DNA of 64,000 bases from Muribaculaceae bacterium. Its GTDB lineage: Bacteria; Bacteroidota; Bacteroidia; Bacteroidales; Muribaculaceae. Shown here one piece after another: positions 52,066 through 60,446 of this stretch (position 1 is the first letter of the stretch; the number at the start of each line of letters is the position of its first letter). The translations under genes were made by a program, and so were the position numbers. The stretch covers positions 33,790 through 97,789 of the forward strand of contig CAJSYI010000007.1 in NCBI GenBank assembly GCA_910573745.1, read 5' to 3'. The notes beneath the pieces are model-generated. The model was not told where the DNA came from, ran no database searches, and saw nothing but the letters and a program-made list of their open reading frames with translations.

Positions 52066-52833
52066 TTAAAATAAATTTCCCCTTAGAGTGCCTTTCCTTT
52101 TCCAATACAATAGTATTGCAAGGCCGAAGATCATTCCTCCGAGATGGGCGAAATGCGCCACTGTGGACTGCGTGCCAGTTATTCCGAAGAAGAACTCAAG
52201 TACCGCATATCCCAATACCATATATTTCGCCTTGACGGGAACCGGGATGAAGAACAGGTACAGCGGCATGTTAGGGAAGACGAACGCGAATCCGAGAAGA
52301 AGCCCGAATACGGCACCTGATGCGCCGACGGTCATCATCATGTTCTTGAACGATGCGGCTCCGTTGATGAATCCGCTGTCTCCATGAGCCAGAGCCGAGT
52401 CCACGATGCCTTTCATGTCGTGGTAACTCAAGCCGTTGAGCAGCGCAATTCCGGAGATGTACTCGTGTTCCCACGTGAGAAGCCAAACTATTTCCTGAAT
52501 CAATGCCGCTCCAATGCCGCACACCATATAATATATAAGGAAGCGACGCGAGCCCCACACCTGTTCCAGCAGCCTGCCGAACATCCATAATGAGAACATG
52601 TTGAACAGCAGGTGCGTTATGGACTGCTGAGAGTGGAGAAACATGTATGTAACCACTTGGGCAGGATTGAACATGCTGCCCTCGAAGAAGTGGAGACCGA
52701 GAAGATTGACGATTTTGTCGCCATAGCCCGGTATCAGCACCTCTGCGAGCCATACGATCACATTTATTATTATAAGGTTTTTCGTTACCGGAGGCAGCTG
52801 CGCTCTCCAGCCTGAACGGAAATTGCTAAACAT
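52066..52833 (-). CDS. Rhomboid intramembrane serine protease (copy 1)
   Basis: This 255-residue protein has six helices with SITHLLFNMFSLWMFG (about 72-87), catalytic Ser in GASGAVFG (about 168-175) and catalytic His in FAHLGGMIFG (about 226-235). It has an Asp/Gly-rich loop after helix 4 not seen in copy 2. The ATG is 4 bp after a minus-strand -7 element. With copy 2 it is a tandem pair, probably cotranscribed. Confidence 0.92.
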   Translation of the reverse strand: MFSNFRSGWRAQLPPVTKNLIIINVIVWLAEVLIPGYGDKIVNLLGLHFFEGSMFNPAQVVTYMFLHSQQSITHLLFNMFSLWMFGRLLEQVWGSRRFLIYYMVCGIGAALIQEIVWLLTWEHEYISGIALLNGLSYHDMKGIVDSALAHGDSGFINGAASFKNMMMTVGASGAVFGLLLGFAFVFPNMPLYLFFIPVPVKAKYMVLGYAVLEFFFGITGTQSTVAHFAHLGGMIFGLAILLYWKRKGTLRGNLF

Positions 52834-52837
52834 GGCA

Positions 52838-52845
52838 CAAAATTA
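52838..52845 (-). promoter_or_regulatory. -7 element 4 bp before rhomboid copy 1
   Basis: The minus-strand TAATTTTG (52845-52838) is followed by TGCC and ATG 52833. This is the same 4-bp geometry as at 18757-18769. A TTGG (52871-52868 region) gives a long 22-23 bp spacer. Confidence 0.55.
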
Positions 52846-52938
52846 CGAAAAAATCCCCTAAAACAGCTCCAAAACCCCAATGCCTGCACAATATTTTAGA
52901 AAAAATAACCATATCAGAAAACTTTTTCCTCTGAATAG

Positions 52939-52969
52939 TTTGTTGATAAGTTTATAAATAGTATATTTG
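52939..52969 (+). promoter_or_regulatory. Promoter of the HU gene
   Basis: TTTG (52939-52942) and TATATTTG (52962-52969) are 19 bp apart. The start codon is 24 bp downstream. Confidence 0.82.
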
Positions 52970-52993
52970 CCCAAATTTTAAAAAATTATAATT

Positions 52994-53257
52994 ATGAACA
53001 AGACAGATCTCGTCAACGAAATTGCCGCAAAGGCCAATCTGAGCAAGGTAGCTGCAAAGGCGGCTCTCGACGCATGTCTGGAATCAATCGAGCAGGCTCT
53101 CGCCAATGATGACAAGGTACAGCTCATCGGTTTCGGGACTTTCCATGTTATAGAGAAGGAAGCGCGCATAGGCCTCAATCCACGCACCAAAGAGAAAATC
53201 GAGATTCCTGCCAGAAAGGTGGTGAAGTTCAAACCTGCCGCCGAGCTTGGAAAGTGA
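52994..53257 (+). CDS. HU family DNA-binding protein
   Basis: This 87-residue protein has the full HU/IHF fold: MNKTDLVNEIAAKANLSKV at the start, GFGTFHVIEKEARIGLNPRTKEKIEI in the DNA-gripping arms (about 47-72) and a short C-terminal helix. It is slightly shorter than the usual 90 residues. It is a nucleoid protein that bends DNA. It has its own promoter and a terminator 133 bp downstream. Confidence 0.95.
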   Translation: MNKTDLVNEIAAKANLSKVAAKAALDACLESIEQALANDDKVQLIGFGTFHVIEKEARIGLNPRTKEKIEIPARKVVKFKPAAELGK

Positions 53258-53274
53258 ATTCTTGATTCATTCAC

Positions 53275-53387
53275 ATAGCCCCGGTCTTGTACTTGCCGCA
53301 TATTCTGTGTGCGCCTCGTTCCAAGACACGGCATACCTTGTAAGACTCTGCCCGTAGGAATCAGGATAGAAGTCCAAACACACCCTA
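53275..53387 (-). repeat. Inverted-repeat element, family A, copy 3 (minus orientation)
   Basis: The reverse complement aligns with 21857 onward: TTAGGGTGTGTTTGGA at the start, then CTTGGAACGAGGCGCA in the middle. The second terminal repeat is not recognisable, so the copy is truncated. It lies between HU and its terminator. Confidence 0.7.
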
Positions 53388-53389
53388 AT

Positions 53390-53427
53390 AACGCGATGCG
53401 GATATATTTCCGTACCGCGTTTTTTTG
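53390..53427 (+). terminator. Intrinsic terminator downstream of HU
   Basis: AACGCGATGCGGA (53390-53402) pairs with TCCGTACCGCGTT (53409-53421), with two mismatches, and is followed by a seven-T run. The HU message would thus include the family A element. Confidence 0.82.
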
Positions 53428-53525
53428 TTTCCATGGGAGTGTGTCAAAGTCAAAATAATCCATAAATGATATTGAAAACGGGGATAAAATATGGCTAAAA
53501 ACAGCTTCATAAACAGAGTTTAACG

Positions 53526-53717
53526 AAACCGCGGTTTTATTTTGTTGATTGTTAATGGTTTATAAAAATTTTCCTCACATAGAAAAAGTCGGTGTTTGTA
53601 AGGTGTTTGAAATCAAACATTTATGAAACGAAGGAAAAGTGAGGAAAAATTATGATTTTCCTCACTTTGTAAATTGTTGATGATTAATGTTTTATGGACG
53701 TGGGTGAGGAAAATTTT
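53526..53717. promoter_or_regulatory. Nested inverted and direct repeats upstream of a candidate RNA gene
   Basis: The perfect palindrome AAACCGCGGTTT is at 53526-53537. Direct repeats matching TTGTTGATNNTTAATG are at 53542-53563 and 53674-53695 (19 of 22 bp equal). The decamer TTTTCCTCAC or its complement GTGAGGAAAA occurs four times: 53569-53578 (+), 53639-53648 (-), 53656-53665 (+) and 53704-53713 (-). The outer pair extends to 14 bp perfect (53565-53578 with 53704-53717). The inner pair makes a 12-bp stem with 7-nt loop (53637-53667). The last copy ends 13 bp before a -33 element. Confidence 0.8.
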
Positions 53718-53730
53718 CATATCGTTAAAA

Positions 53731-53762
53731 TTGGTGTGAACGCAGGTTATTGCCTAACTTTG
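53731..53762 (+). promoter_or_regulatory. Strong promoter of a candidate small RNA
   Basis: TTGG (53731-53734) and TAACTTTG (53755-53762) are 20 bp apart, identical in layout to the ilvE promoter. No long reading frame follows on this strand. Confidence 0.75.
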
Positions 53763-53768
53763 CAGTGC

Positions 53769-53926
53769 AGTTCAATAAGGATTGTGGAGTGGATGAATCT
53801 GCTTCGAGTCTACAGACTATCATAGAGCTAAAGTAAAAGAAATGATGAATAGTGAAAAGTGAATAATGAATAATGAAATGAGTTAAGAACGGTTGCCGGA
53901 GTGATTCGGCAACCGTTGTTGTTTGT
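53769..53926 (+). ncRNA. Candidate small RNA or leader transcript
   Basis: The span runs from the expected start after the 53755-53762 element to the hairpin ACGGTTGCCG/CGGCAACCGT (53889-53898 with 53907-53916) and its T-rich tail. It is about 158 nt. It contains a possible 10-codon frame with ATG 53793 and stop TAG 53823-53825, preceded by a purine-rich GGAGTGG. A simple AGTGAA/AATGAA-rich stretch follows (about 53843-53880). The hairpin T-tract is weak, and it could equally end the opposing outer-membrane gene. No known RNA family is recognised. Confidence 0.45.
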
Positions 53927-54001
53927 CCTTTATTGTATATCCGGCTCGTGTCCAGGTTTCGGCTGAAACAGGCAGGATCCTCGCGGAGAGCCTTTGCAAC
54001 T

Positions 54002-54745
54002 TTACAATTGGTAAGACAGCGATATGTAGACAGTGTGGGAAAATTCGCGAGACGGCACGTAGAAACGTGTTCCGGACGGAAGCGTGATATGACGGCGGCA
54101 GGCGTATATGTCGAAATCCGAGAAGCCGTAGCCGAGAGTCCATATCCACCGGTTGTAGCCGAAATTTATCGATGCCCTGATGTCCCAATAAAACCAGCGG
54201 ATATGTGTGTTGCTGACCTTCATCGGCTGCGCGGATGTTTCCAGCCCGTTTCCTTCAGGAAGGTAAAGCAGGGAATTCCTGAACGGGACTCCGAGAGTGA
54301 TTCCCGGTTCGGCCTGAAGCCACAGACGCAGGGCATAGTCGTCCCGGTGGAACAGGTATGGAGTGCGGATGGCCAGTGCTGGCTTGAAAAGCAGCCAGTC
54401 TATATCCTGATAATCCCTGTCGAGGTTCCAGTTTTTGCCGTCATGCTCGAATGCGCGGGTTGGCTGATTGTACTGCGAAGTGATGTTGATGCCGAGTTTC
54501 ACTCCGAGTGTTCTGTGGAAGTGCCAGATTCCGAAAGGCTCCATCTCCCATGCCTGGCCGCTTTTGAGACCTCCGGCGAGTCCGGCCTGCCATCTGTAGT
54601 CGCGGAAATCGGTGTCCAGGTTCTCATCACAGACCTTTTCCTTGGTATTGGTAAGACTGTTTGCCCAATTGAATTTCTCTGGATTCGCGGCAAGGCAGGC
54701 TGCGGAGACGACAATGCAGGTCAAGTGCAGGGCGAGGCGTTTCAT
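54002..54745 (-). CDS. Hypothetical outer-membrane beta-barrel protein
   Basis: This 247-residue protein has a signal peptide (LTCIVVSAACLAAN). Its mature part carries alternating strands with many aromatics (WYLWAEPGITLG-like LRLWLQAEPGITLGVPF; IRASINFGYNRWIWTLGYGFSD) and an aromatic-terminated final strand VYISLSYQL. The family is not recognised. It overlaps a 65-residue membrane protein by 4 bp (ATGA), so the two are coupled. Confidence 0.72.
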   Translation of the reverse strand: MKRLALHLTCIVVSAACLAANPEKFNWANSLTNTKEKVCDENLDTDFRDYRWQAGLAGGLKSGQAWEMEPFGIWHFHRTLGVKLGINITSQYNQPTRAFEHDGKNWNLDRDYQDIDWLLFKPALAIRTPYLFHRDDYALRLWLQAEPGITLGVPFRNSLLYLPEGNGLETSAQPMKVSNTHIRWFYWDIRASINFGYNRWIWTLGYGFSDFDIYACRRHITLPSGTRFYVPSREFSHTVYISLSYQL

Positions 54746-54939
54746 ATCTTGTTGAGCAGATATGAAAAGAATATGTTGAGTCCGAACATCAGCAAGAACG
54801 CGATGGACAATGATGCGGCATACCGCAAAGCGACTGTAGCACGTGTCGGTTTCTTGAAGTGCCTTTTAATGCGTTTGTCTATGGGCGTCAGTATAGAGGT
54901 GGCTATTGCGCATACGACTGCAAGTCTCAGATATTCCAT
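54742..54939 (-). CDS. Small membrane protein
   Basis: This 65-residue protein has two membrane segments (about 4-20 and 41-60) around a basic loop DKRIKRHFKKPTR. The motif TPIDKRIK is unfamiliar. Its stop overlaps the outer-membrane barrel's start. It could be a small structural or accessory factor; function is unknown. Confidence 0.65.
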   Translation of the reverse strand: MEYLRLAVVCAIATSILTPIDKRIKRHFKKPTRATVALRYAASLSIAFLLMFGLNIFFSYLLNKI

Positions 54940-54970
54940 AAAAAAAGCTTGAATAAAAACTATGCCCTGC

Positions 54971-55966
54971 TCAGTATTTTAGCGGAGGCGTGGGGAAGAG
55001 GCTTCGTATCGAGCCGATGCTTGCAAGCACCGAGGAGGCTTCAAACGGCATGAATACGGTTCGTGTGTCGTTGCCTGCGGTCATTGTCTGCAGAGTCTCT
55101 ATGTATTTGGTGGCGAGGAGATACGTGGCCGGGTCAGTGGCTGTCTGGCGCACCGCTTCGCTCACGTTGCGTATGGCCTCGGCTTCGGCTTCGGCCTGCA
55201 GGATTCTGGCTTTCGCTTCTCCTTCTGCACGCAATATCTCAGCCTGTCGTGAAGCCTCAGCGCGGTTGATCGCCGACTGCTTCTCTCCTTCCGAGCGCAG
55301 TATAGCCGACTGTTTTTCGCCTTCGGCGTTGAGGATTTCGGCACGTCGGTTGCGTTCGGCCTGCATCTGCTTTTCCATCGCCATTCGCACAGATTGCGGC
55401 GGCTTGATGTCTTGAAGCTCCACACGGTTCACTTTTACGCCCCATTTGTTGGTGGCATCGTCGAGGATGGTCTGGAGTTTGGTGTTTATGGTGTCGCGGG
55501 ATGTCAGCGTCTCGTCGAGTTCAAGTTCGCCGATGACGTTGCGGAGCGAGGTCTGCGTCAGCTTTTCTATTGCATTGGGCAGGTTGTCGATTTGATAGAC
55601 CGACTTCTTTGGATCTACTATCTGAAAGTAGAGGAGCGCGTTGATTTCGGTGGTAACGTTGTCGCGTGTAATCACTTGCTGCGACGGGAAATCGTATACC
55701 TGTTCGCGTAGGTCGATGCTTGATGTGGTTGTCATCTTGGCATATTTGTGTTCGCCGGCACCCACTTCCTCGCGGCGGTAGATCATCTTGGGACGGTCTA
55801 TGAAAGGGAAGATGATGTTCAATCCTGGCTTCAGCACGCTGTGGAAGCGTCCGAGGCGTTCGATGACTTTGGTTTCGGACTGGGGAACCACTTTCACCGA
55901 GGCTGCTATGACCACTACGGCGAGAAGCAGGATGACTATGGACAGAATCATTGCGCTGGTAGACAT
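54971..55966 (-). CDS. SPFH/Band 7 domain protein (paraslipin type)
   Basis: This 331-residue protein has an N-terminal membrane helix (about 6-25), an SPFH domain (about 25-185; VPQSETKVIERLGRFHSVL and YDFPSQQVITRDNVTTEINALLYF) and a coiled coil of AEI/EGEKQSA repeats (about 190-275). The C-terminus ends LFPTPPLKY. It should assemble into membrane microdomains. NfeD is encoded just upstream, the usual partner. Confidence 0.92.
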   Translation of the reverse strand: MSTSAMILSIVILLLAVVVIAASVKVVPQSETKVIERLGRFHSVLKPGLNIIFPFIDRPKMIYRREEVGAGEHKYAKMTTTSSIDLREQVYDFPSQQVITRDNVTTEINALLYFQIVDPKKSVYQIDNLPNAIEKLTQTSLRNVIGELELDETLTSRDTINTKLQTILDDATNKWGVKVNRVELQDIKPPQSVRMAMEKQMQAERNRRAEILNAEGEKQSAILRSEGEKQSAINRAEASRQAEILRAEGEAKARILQAEAEAEAIRNVSEAVRQTATDPATYLLATKYIETLQTMTAGNDTRTVFMPFEASSVLASIGSIRSLFPTPPLKY

Positions 55967-56021
55967 ATGTTGAGTATTTAAAGTTTTGTTTGCAAAGCAG
56001 ATGGAGGAAAGGGAAGTCGCA

Positions 56022-56468
56022 TTAGCCTTTTATCGGAACGGCTACGAGCACGATGCTTTCATAGCCGATGATTTCCACTTCGTCCCCTTCGCGTAGAGGC
56101 CGGCCGTCCTGCAGGCGCACCTGCCAGTTGTCGCCGTCTATGCGTACGCGGGCAGGGGCGCGTGGGGTGGTGGATTCGATTACGATTGCACGCCGTCCCT
56201 TGAGTTCATCCATATTTGTGTCGAAAGAACCTTGGCGGCGGTGGCGGCGTTCGTGCATACGTTGGAACGTCTTTCCGAAGGCAAGGAAGAATGCCAATGC
56301 CCCTAAGGCGGCGCAGACGGTCTGAATGGCGAGCGACGCGCCGCAGAGCGAGGCCACTCCGGCGGCCAATGCTCCGGCAGCGAGGCATATGCTCCATATC
56401 CATAGCGTAAGCACCTCGATAATGGCGAGGATTGCGGATAATGTTGCCCAAATCAGGAATGAAGTCAT
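56022..56468 (-). CDS. NfeD family membrane protein
   Basis: This 148-residue protein has two to three N-terminal helices (about 5-75) and a C-terminal OB-fold domain (about 90-148; GRRAIVIESTTPRAPARVRIDGDNWQVRL). It partners SPFH proteins in membrane organisation. Its own promoter lies upstream and the SPFH gene follows after 55 bp. Confidence 0.9.
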   Translation of the reverse strand: MTSFLIWATLSAILAIIEVLTLWIWSICLAAGALAAGVASLCGASLAIQTVCAALGALAFFLAFGKTFQRMHERRHRRQGSFDTNMDELKGRRAIVIESTTPRAPARVRIDGDNWQVRLQDGRPLREGDEVEIIGYESIVLVAVPIKG

Positions 56469-56497
56469 ATTCTTTTGTCTTGGTTCACATCAGGCCA

Positions 56498-56529
56498 CAA
56501 ATTTATGAAATAATTTCTGGATATGCAAT
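56498..56529 (-). promoter_or_regulatory. Promoter of the nfeD-SPFH operon
   Basis: The minus-strand -33 ATTG (56529-56526) and -7 TAAATTTG (56505-56498) are 20 bp apart, 29 bp before the NfeD start. Confidence 0.75.
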
Positions 56530-56594
56530 TTTTCGTTGGGATTTTGTTGTGGGAGCGGAAATATTCAATAGCCGAGGGCTTATATTTTTGTTTT

Positions 56595-57311
56595 TTATGT
56601 TGTTGTCGTGGCGGCAAGGGTAAGGACTGAACATCTTATGCCGGGGACGGCTGAATGAAGTGTCTCGGCGCAGGCCAGCAGGGTTGCGCCTGTGGTGCAT
56701 ACGTCATCCACAATCAGGACATGCCTGTCGAGGAGTTCGTACGGCCGGCGCACTGAGAACACCCCGCGTGTGTTTGCCCTGCGTCCTTCGGGCGTGCGTC
56801 CGGTCTGCGTCTTGTGTGGACGGCGTGCATAAAGGTTGTCTGCCGTAGGGATGCCGCTCATTTCGGTGAGTCCCCGGCAGATGCGTTCCGACTGGTTGTA
56901 GCCGCGACGCATCCTTTTGGTGAAATGTATAGGCACAGGCATAAGCAGGTCTATCCCGTAGAAAAAGCCGGTGGTAAGAAGCCGCCGCGCCATTTCCCGT
57001 CCGAACTCCACGGCCAAAGAAGGAAACTTGTTGTATTTGAAATCGTGTATTGCCGTGGCGAGAGGCGTTGAACGGACGTAATAGAACACCGCTCCGGCGT
57101 TCTCTATTGTGCCGTAGCCTGCGAAACGTTGCTGCATGGCGTTGCCGGGAATGCGGTGGAAGTCGGTGGCCGGCAGCTTTATGCGGCAGAGGGCGCATAT
57201 GCGGTGTTCCGCTTTGGAAAGCCTGCCTCCGCAAAGCATGCAGTAATCCGGAGCCAAGACCTCCGCCAATCCTCCGCCTATGGACCGCAGGCCGCTTAAT
57301 ATGCTTTTCAT
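56595..57311 (-). CDS. comF: ComF family phosphoribosyltransferase-like protein
   Basis: This 238-residue protein has an N-terminal zinc finger (CMLCGGRLSKAEHRICALC; about 19-37) and a PRTase-like domain with the signature VLIVDDVCTTGATLLAC (about 193-209). ComF proteins take part in DNA uptake in competent bacteria. No competence genes are nearby. It overlaps recX by 4 bp. Confidence 0.9.
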   Translation of the reverse strand: MKSILSGLRSIGGGLAEVLAPDYCMLCGGRLSKAEHRICALCRIKLPATDFHRIPGNAMQQRFAGYGTIENAGAVFYYVRSTPLATAIHDFKYNKFPSLAVEFGREMARRLLTTGFFYGIDLLMPVPIHFTKRMRRGYNQSERICRGLTEMSGIPTADNLYARRPHKTQTGRTPEGRRANTRGVFSVRRPYELLDRHVLIVDDVCTTGATLLACAETLHSAVPGIRCSVLTLAATTTT

Positions 57312-57778
57312 TCAGACAAACGGCTGATTGCCGATGATATGGCTTCCGGTTCGTAGCCTCGTGAGGCGAGATGGCGGAAAAGCTTCATGCGTTCGCCGTA
57401 ATCGTTGAGGTCGAGGTTGCGGGCCTTTGCCCGCGCGGCTTTGAGTGCGGCTTCTGCATATTCATCCTCGTCTATCTGAGCCAAAGCATCGGCGGCCTCC
57501 TTTCCGGTTATCCCTTTGGCTGCAAGTCCCGCACGTATCTTGCGCCGTCCCCAAAGCGCAAACCGGGCCTTGTCGTTGGCGAACGCGCGGGCGAACCTTG
57601 AATCGTCGATGAAACTGTCGTCGATCAGACGGTCGATGATTTTCCGGGCTTCGTGGCCTGTGATGCCTTTGCGGTATAGTTTCTGGCGTATCTCGCCGCT
57701 CGACTGCTCCGAACGTGCGCATAGGTCCATCATCTTCAGGAGCATTGCTTCAGGTGAGACTGGCTTTCGTGGAATCAT
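57308..57778 (-). CDS. recX: RecX family recombination regulator
   Basis: This 156-residue protein contains the triple-helix RecX repeats: LLKMMDLCARSEQSSGEIRQKLYRKG (about 13-38), AGLAAKGITGKEAADAL (about 83-99) and LFRHLASRGYEPEAISSAI (about 134-152). It binds and modulates RecA filaments. The usual recA neighbour is not in the window. It overlaps both prmC and comF by 4 bp. Confidence 0.9.
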   Translation of the reverse strand: MIPRKPVSPEAMLLKMMDLCARSEQSSGEIRQKLYRKGITGHEARKIIDRLIDDSFIDDSRFARAFANDKARFALWGRRKIRAGLAAKGITGKEAADALAQIDEDEYAEAALKAARAKARNLDLNDYGERMKLFRHLASRGYEPEAISSAISRLSE

Positions 57779-58629
57779 GGCGTGCGTGTCGGCTGTATGG
57801 CAGTGGCGAAACGCTTTTTGCCGTGAATGTCAAGATGGGTTTCGGCCTCGGAAAACCCTGCCTCGGAAAGAAGACTGAGCATGCTTTCGGCGTGTCGAGG
57901 ATTGATTTCAAGGAAAAGCTTGCCTCCGGGCCTTAGGCCTTTGCGTGCTGTCTCCGCAATCGGGCGGTAGAACTTCAGCGGGTCGGAATCAGGCACGAAA
58001 AGGGCGGTTTCCGGCTCGAAATCCTTGACCGTCGGTTCTATGTCGGAGCGTTCGCTTTCATCGATGTATGGCGGGTTGCTCACCACAATGTCGAGCGAAT
58101 CCGGTTCGGGCGAATATGAGAGCATATCGGCCTCTTCCAATGTTATGTCGGCTTTTAGCTCCTTGGCATTCTTTTCAGCAATATGCAGTGCGCCTTGCGA
58201 GATGTCGATGGCCTTGATGACCGGGAACCTGAGGGTGCGCGCGAGTGCGATGGCGATGCATCCTGAGCCTGTGCCTATGTCGAGGGCGCGGAGGTCGGCG
58301 CGTCCGTCTGCCCAGTCGGCGATCATGTCTACGAGTTCGGCTGTCTCCGGACGTGGGATGAGCACCCGGGAATCGACGTGGAGCCACATCCCGTAGAAAT
58401 ACGCTTCTCCGGTAACGTACTGCACCGGCTCACCCTTGAGTATTCTGGCCACCGCTTCTTCAACCTTCTCACGGATGAATGGCGACAGTGCGGTGTCGTC
58501 ATGGATCAGCATGTCCGTCCGGCTCCAGCCTTTCAGCCAGTGGAAAATGTTCTCTGCCACGGCGCGGGCTTCTCCTGCGCCGAGCGAGGGGGTGAGTGCC
58601 TTGATTGCTTTTCTTACGGTATTGTCCAT
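57775..58629 (-). CDS. prmC: Peptide chain release factor N5-glutamine methyltransferase
   Basis: This 284-residue protein has an N-terminal helical domain (about 1-75), an SAM-binding site ALDIGTGSGCIAIAL (about 116-130) and the catalytic NPPYIDESE motif (about 187-195). It methylates the GGQ glutamine of RF1 and RF2. It starts a tight prmC-recX-comF run. Confidence 0.93.
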   Translation of the reverse strand: MDNTVRKAIKALTPSLGAGEARAVAENIFHWLKGWSRTDMLIHDDTALSPFIREKVEEAVARILKGEPVQYVTGEAYFYGMWLHVDSRVLIPRPETAELVDMIADWADGRADLRALDIGTGSGCIAIALARTLRFPVIKAIDISQGALHIAEKNAKELKADITLEEADMLSYSPEPDSLDIVVSNPPYIDESERSDIEPTVKDFEPETALFVPDSDPLKFYRPIAETARKGLRPGGKLFLEINPRHAESMLSLLSEAGFSEAETHLDIHGKKRFATAIQPTRTP

Positions 58630-58697
58630 CCGGTTGTATGGTCAGGCCGCATAGGGATGCGGCATATTGTCGTTTGTTGGAATGTGCGGTTTTACAT

Positions 58698-60446
58698 TCA
58701 TAACAACGAAAGCATGGCGTTTTCTTCGTTCAGGCTTTGGAGGTAGGCTTTACGGTCTTCCTCCATCATGCGGTCGAATTCATCGGCAGCCGCTTCGATG
58801 ATTGCCGGGTTTCTTTTTCCCCAGTCGGCAAGCGCGCTGCCTATCCATTTCATCTCAAGTTCCTGATAATTCTCGTAGCATTCCGTTAGAAGTCGCTCCA
58901 TCTCTTCGATGGATTCGGCTTTGAGGACTTCGTCGATGCATTGGCGCGTTACGAACTGCCCGGAAAGGTCGAACCATTCGCCGGGTGCTTCTTCTGTCTT
59001 TGGCGGGAACGGGTTGCCCTTAAGCTTGGTATGCAGGTATTTGCAGATGCCGAGGGAATATAACCTGTGGGCGCGCTCGAGGTTGCTGACGCGGAATTTC
59101 ATGCCTTTGTAGCGGACGAAGCGGTCGTCGTCGGCCTTTAGCCTGCGCAGCTCGTCGATGAGCGGCAAAGCTCGGGCCATGGCACCGACAGTGGCCGTGT
59201 TCAGCACTTCAAAGTTGATGCGGTCATGGAGCGGCAGCCCGCGTTTCTTCCTGCGTTCGCGCAGAGGCCATTTCTTCTCGTCGCGCAACAGCCCGCTGCT
59301 CCGGAGCATGATGCCCGGCACCACTATGGTGCCTCCGCGTTCGTCGCCGAACAGGTAGGAGAAAGGGAAATCGGAGCTGTCAGGGTGCATCTTGTGGTCG
59401 CCGACAAGGAGCGAGAAGGCCCCTATTTTTGCGCCCCACATCACATAGCTTCCGCTTGAGCTTTTCACTCCTCGCTGCATTATGCCCCAGTGCACGGGAC
59501 CCATCTTGTAGAGGTGGTTGCTCTGGTTGGAGCCGCTTCCGGCGTTCATGAACTGCGTGAGCGCGCTGATGAGGAGCGTGGCTTTGTGCACGGTGGTGGT
59601 GTATGGCCCGGCGAAGAGGGCGCATCCTTCGCCGTTCTCGCAGTTGGAATTGGCAAAGAAAAGCGAGTCGTGGGCAGTGAACCCCTTGCCTATGCGTGCG
59701 CCTTGGCCGATATATGCGTTTTCCATTATCGCTCCGTCGTAGGCGCATCCGTCTTCGATTATGAAATGGTTGCCTTTCACGTCTGAGCCAACATGGGCGA
59801 GCGCACGTCCCGGGGCAGCATTGTTGATTATCGCCCCGTCGATGAGCGCGGAAGCCCCGTCTACCACCACTTCACGGTCGATGAAGACGTTGATTATCTG
59901 ACGCGTGTTGAATACCTTGGCGTTCTTGCCTATTTTCCCCGGCAGGGGATGCCGTTCCATATGGTCTTCAAGGATTGGCTTGAGAGTGTTTTCGGCCCAC
60001 TTCGGCAACCGCGCCATAAGCTCGGCCAACTGGGCGGAAAGCCCGGGGAATATTGTTACGGGACAGGAACCCGTCTCGTCGAGCACGTTGACCTGCACGC
60101 CTAGTCCGCACCTTGCCTCGTCCTCATATTCCATCAGCCCGACGTTCTGGATTTCCGCGTCGTTGTCTATCTCATAGTTCCTTATGGCCACCCCTACGTT
60201 GACGATTCTGACGTTGTCGCCTATCCGGCAGTTGTCGATCATCGCGTTGCGTATTTCGGAGTTGCACGAAAGCATCTTGCCTATCTCTATGTCGCCTTTG
60301 AACTCTACGTTGCGGATTCGGGATAGGTCGGTGCGGTCTGAGATGCGTACGCGTTGCCAGTCGTCGCAGGTGCATTCCTGTGCCTGCAGCTTCTGTATCT
60401 CCCACCATTCGAGCTGGCGGCGGAGCGGGTTACTGTAGTTCTCCAT
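58698..60446 (-). CDS. DUF4954 family protein
   Basis: This 582-residue protein has long left-handed beta-helix-like repeats (about 70-330; for example IGDNVRIVNVGVAIRNYEIDNDAEIQNVG and ENAYIGQGARIGKGFTAHDSLF), then a mixed C-terminal part from about 420. It lacks a signal peptide. The hexapeptide architecture suggests sugar-nucleotide or acyl chemistry, but no substrate is assigned. hflX overlaps its 5' end by 17 bp. Confidence 0.85.
   Translation of the reverse strand: MENYSNPLRRQLEWWEIQKLQAQECTCDDWQRVRISDRTDLSRIRNVEFKGDIEIGKMLSCNSEIRNAMIDNCRIGDNVRIVNVGVAIRNYEIDNDAEIQNVGLMEYEDEARCGLGVQVNVLDETGSCPVTIFPGLSAQLAELMARLPKWAENTLKPILEDHMERHPLPGKIGKNAKVFNTRQIINVFIDREVVVDGASALIDGAIINNAAPGRALAHVGSDVKGNHFIIEDGCAYDGAIMENAYIGQGARIGKGFTAHDSLFFANSNCENGEGCALFAGPYTTTVHKATLLISALTQFMNAGSGSNQSNHLYKMGPVHWGIMQRGVKSSSGSYVMWGAKIGAFSLLVGDHKMHPDSSDFPFSYLFGDERGGTIVVPGIMLRSSGLLRDEKKWPLRERRKKRGLPLHDRINFEVLNTATVGAMARALPLIDELRRLKADDDRFVRYKGMKFRVSNLERAHRLYSLGICKYLHTKLKGNPFPPKTEEAPGEWFDLSGQFVTRQCIDEVLKAESIEEMERLLTECYENYQELEMKWIGSALADWGKRNPAIIEAAADEFDRMMEEDRKAYLQSLNEENAMLSLL

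Noticed and set aside
53569..53717. CRISPR array
   Set aside because: The repeated decamers alternate in orientation and are unevenly spaced; there are no equal-length repeats with regular spacers, and no cas gene.
52920..53760. Replication origin near HU
   Set aside because: A/T-rich and repeat-rich, but I find no TTATCCACA-type DnaA boxes and no dnaA or dnaN nearby.
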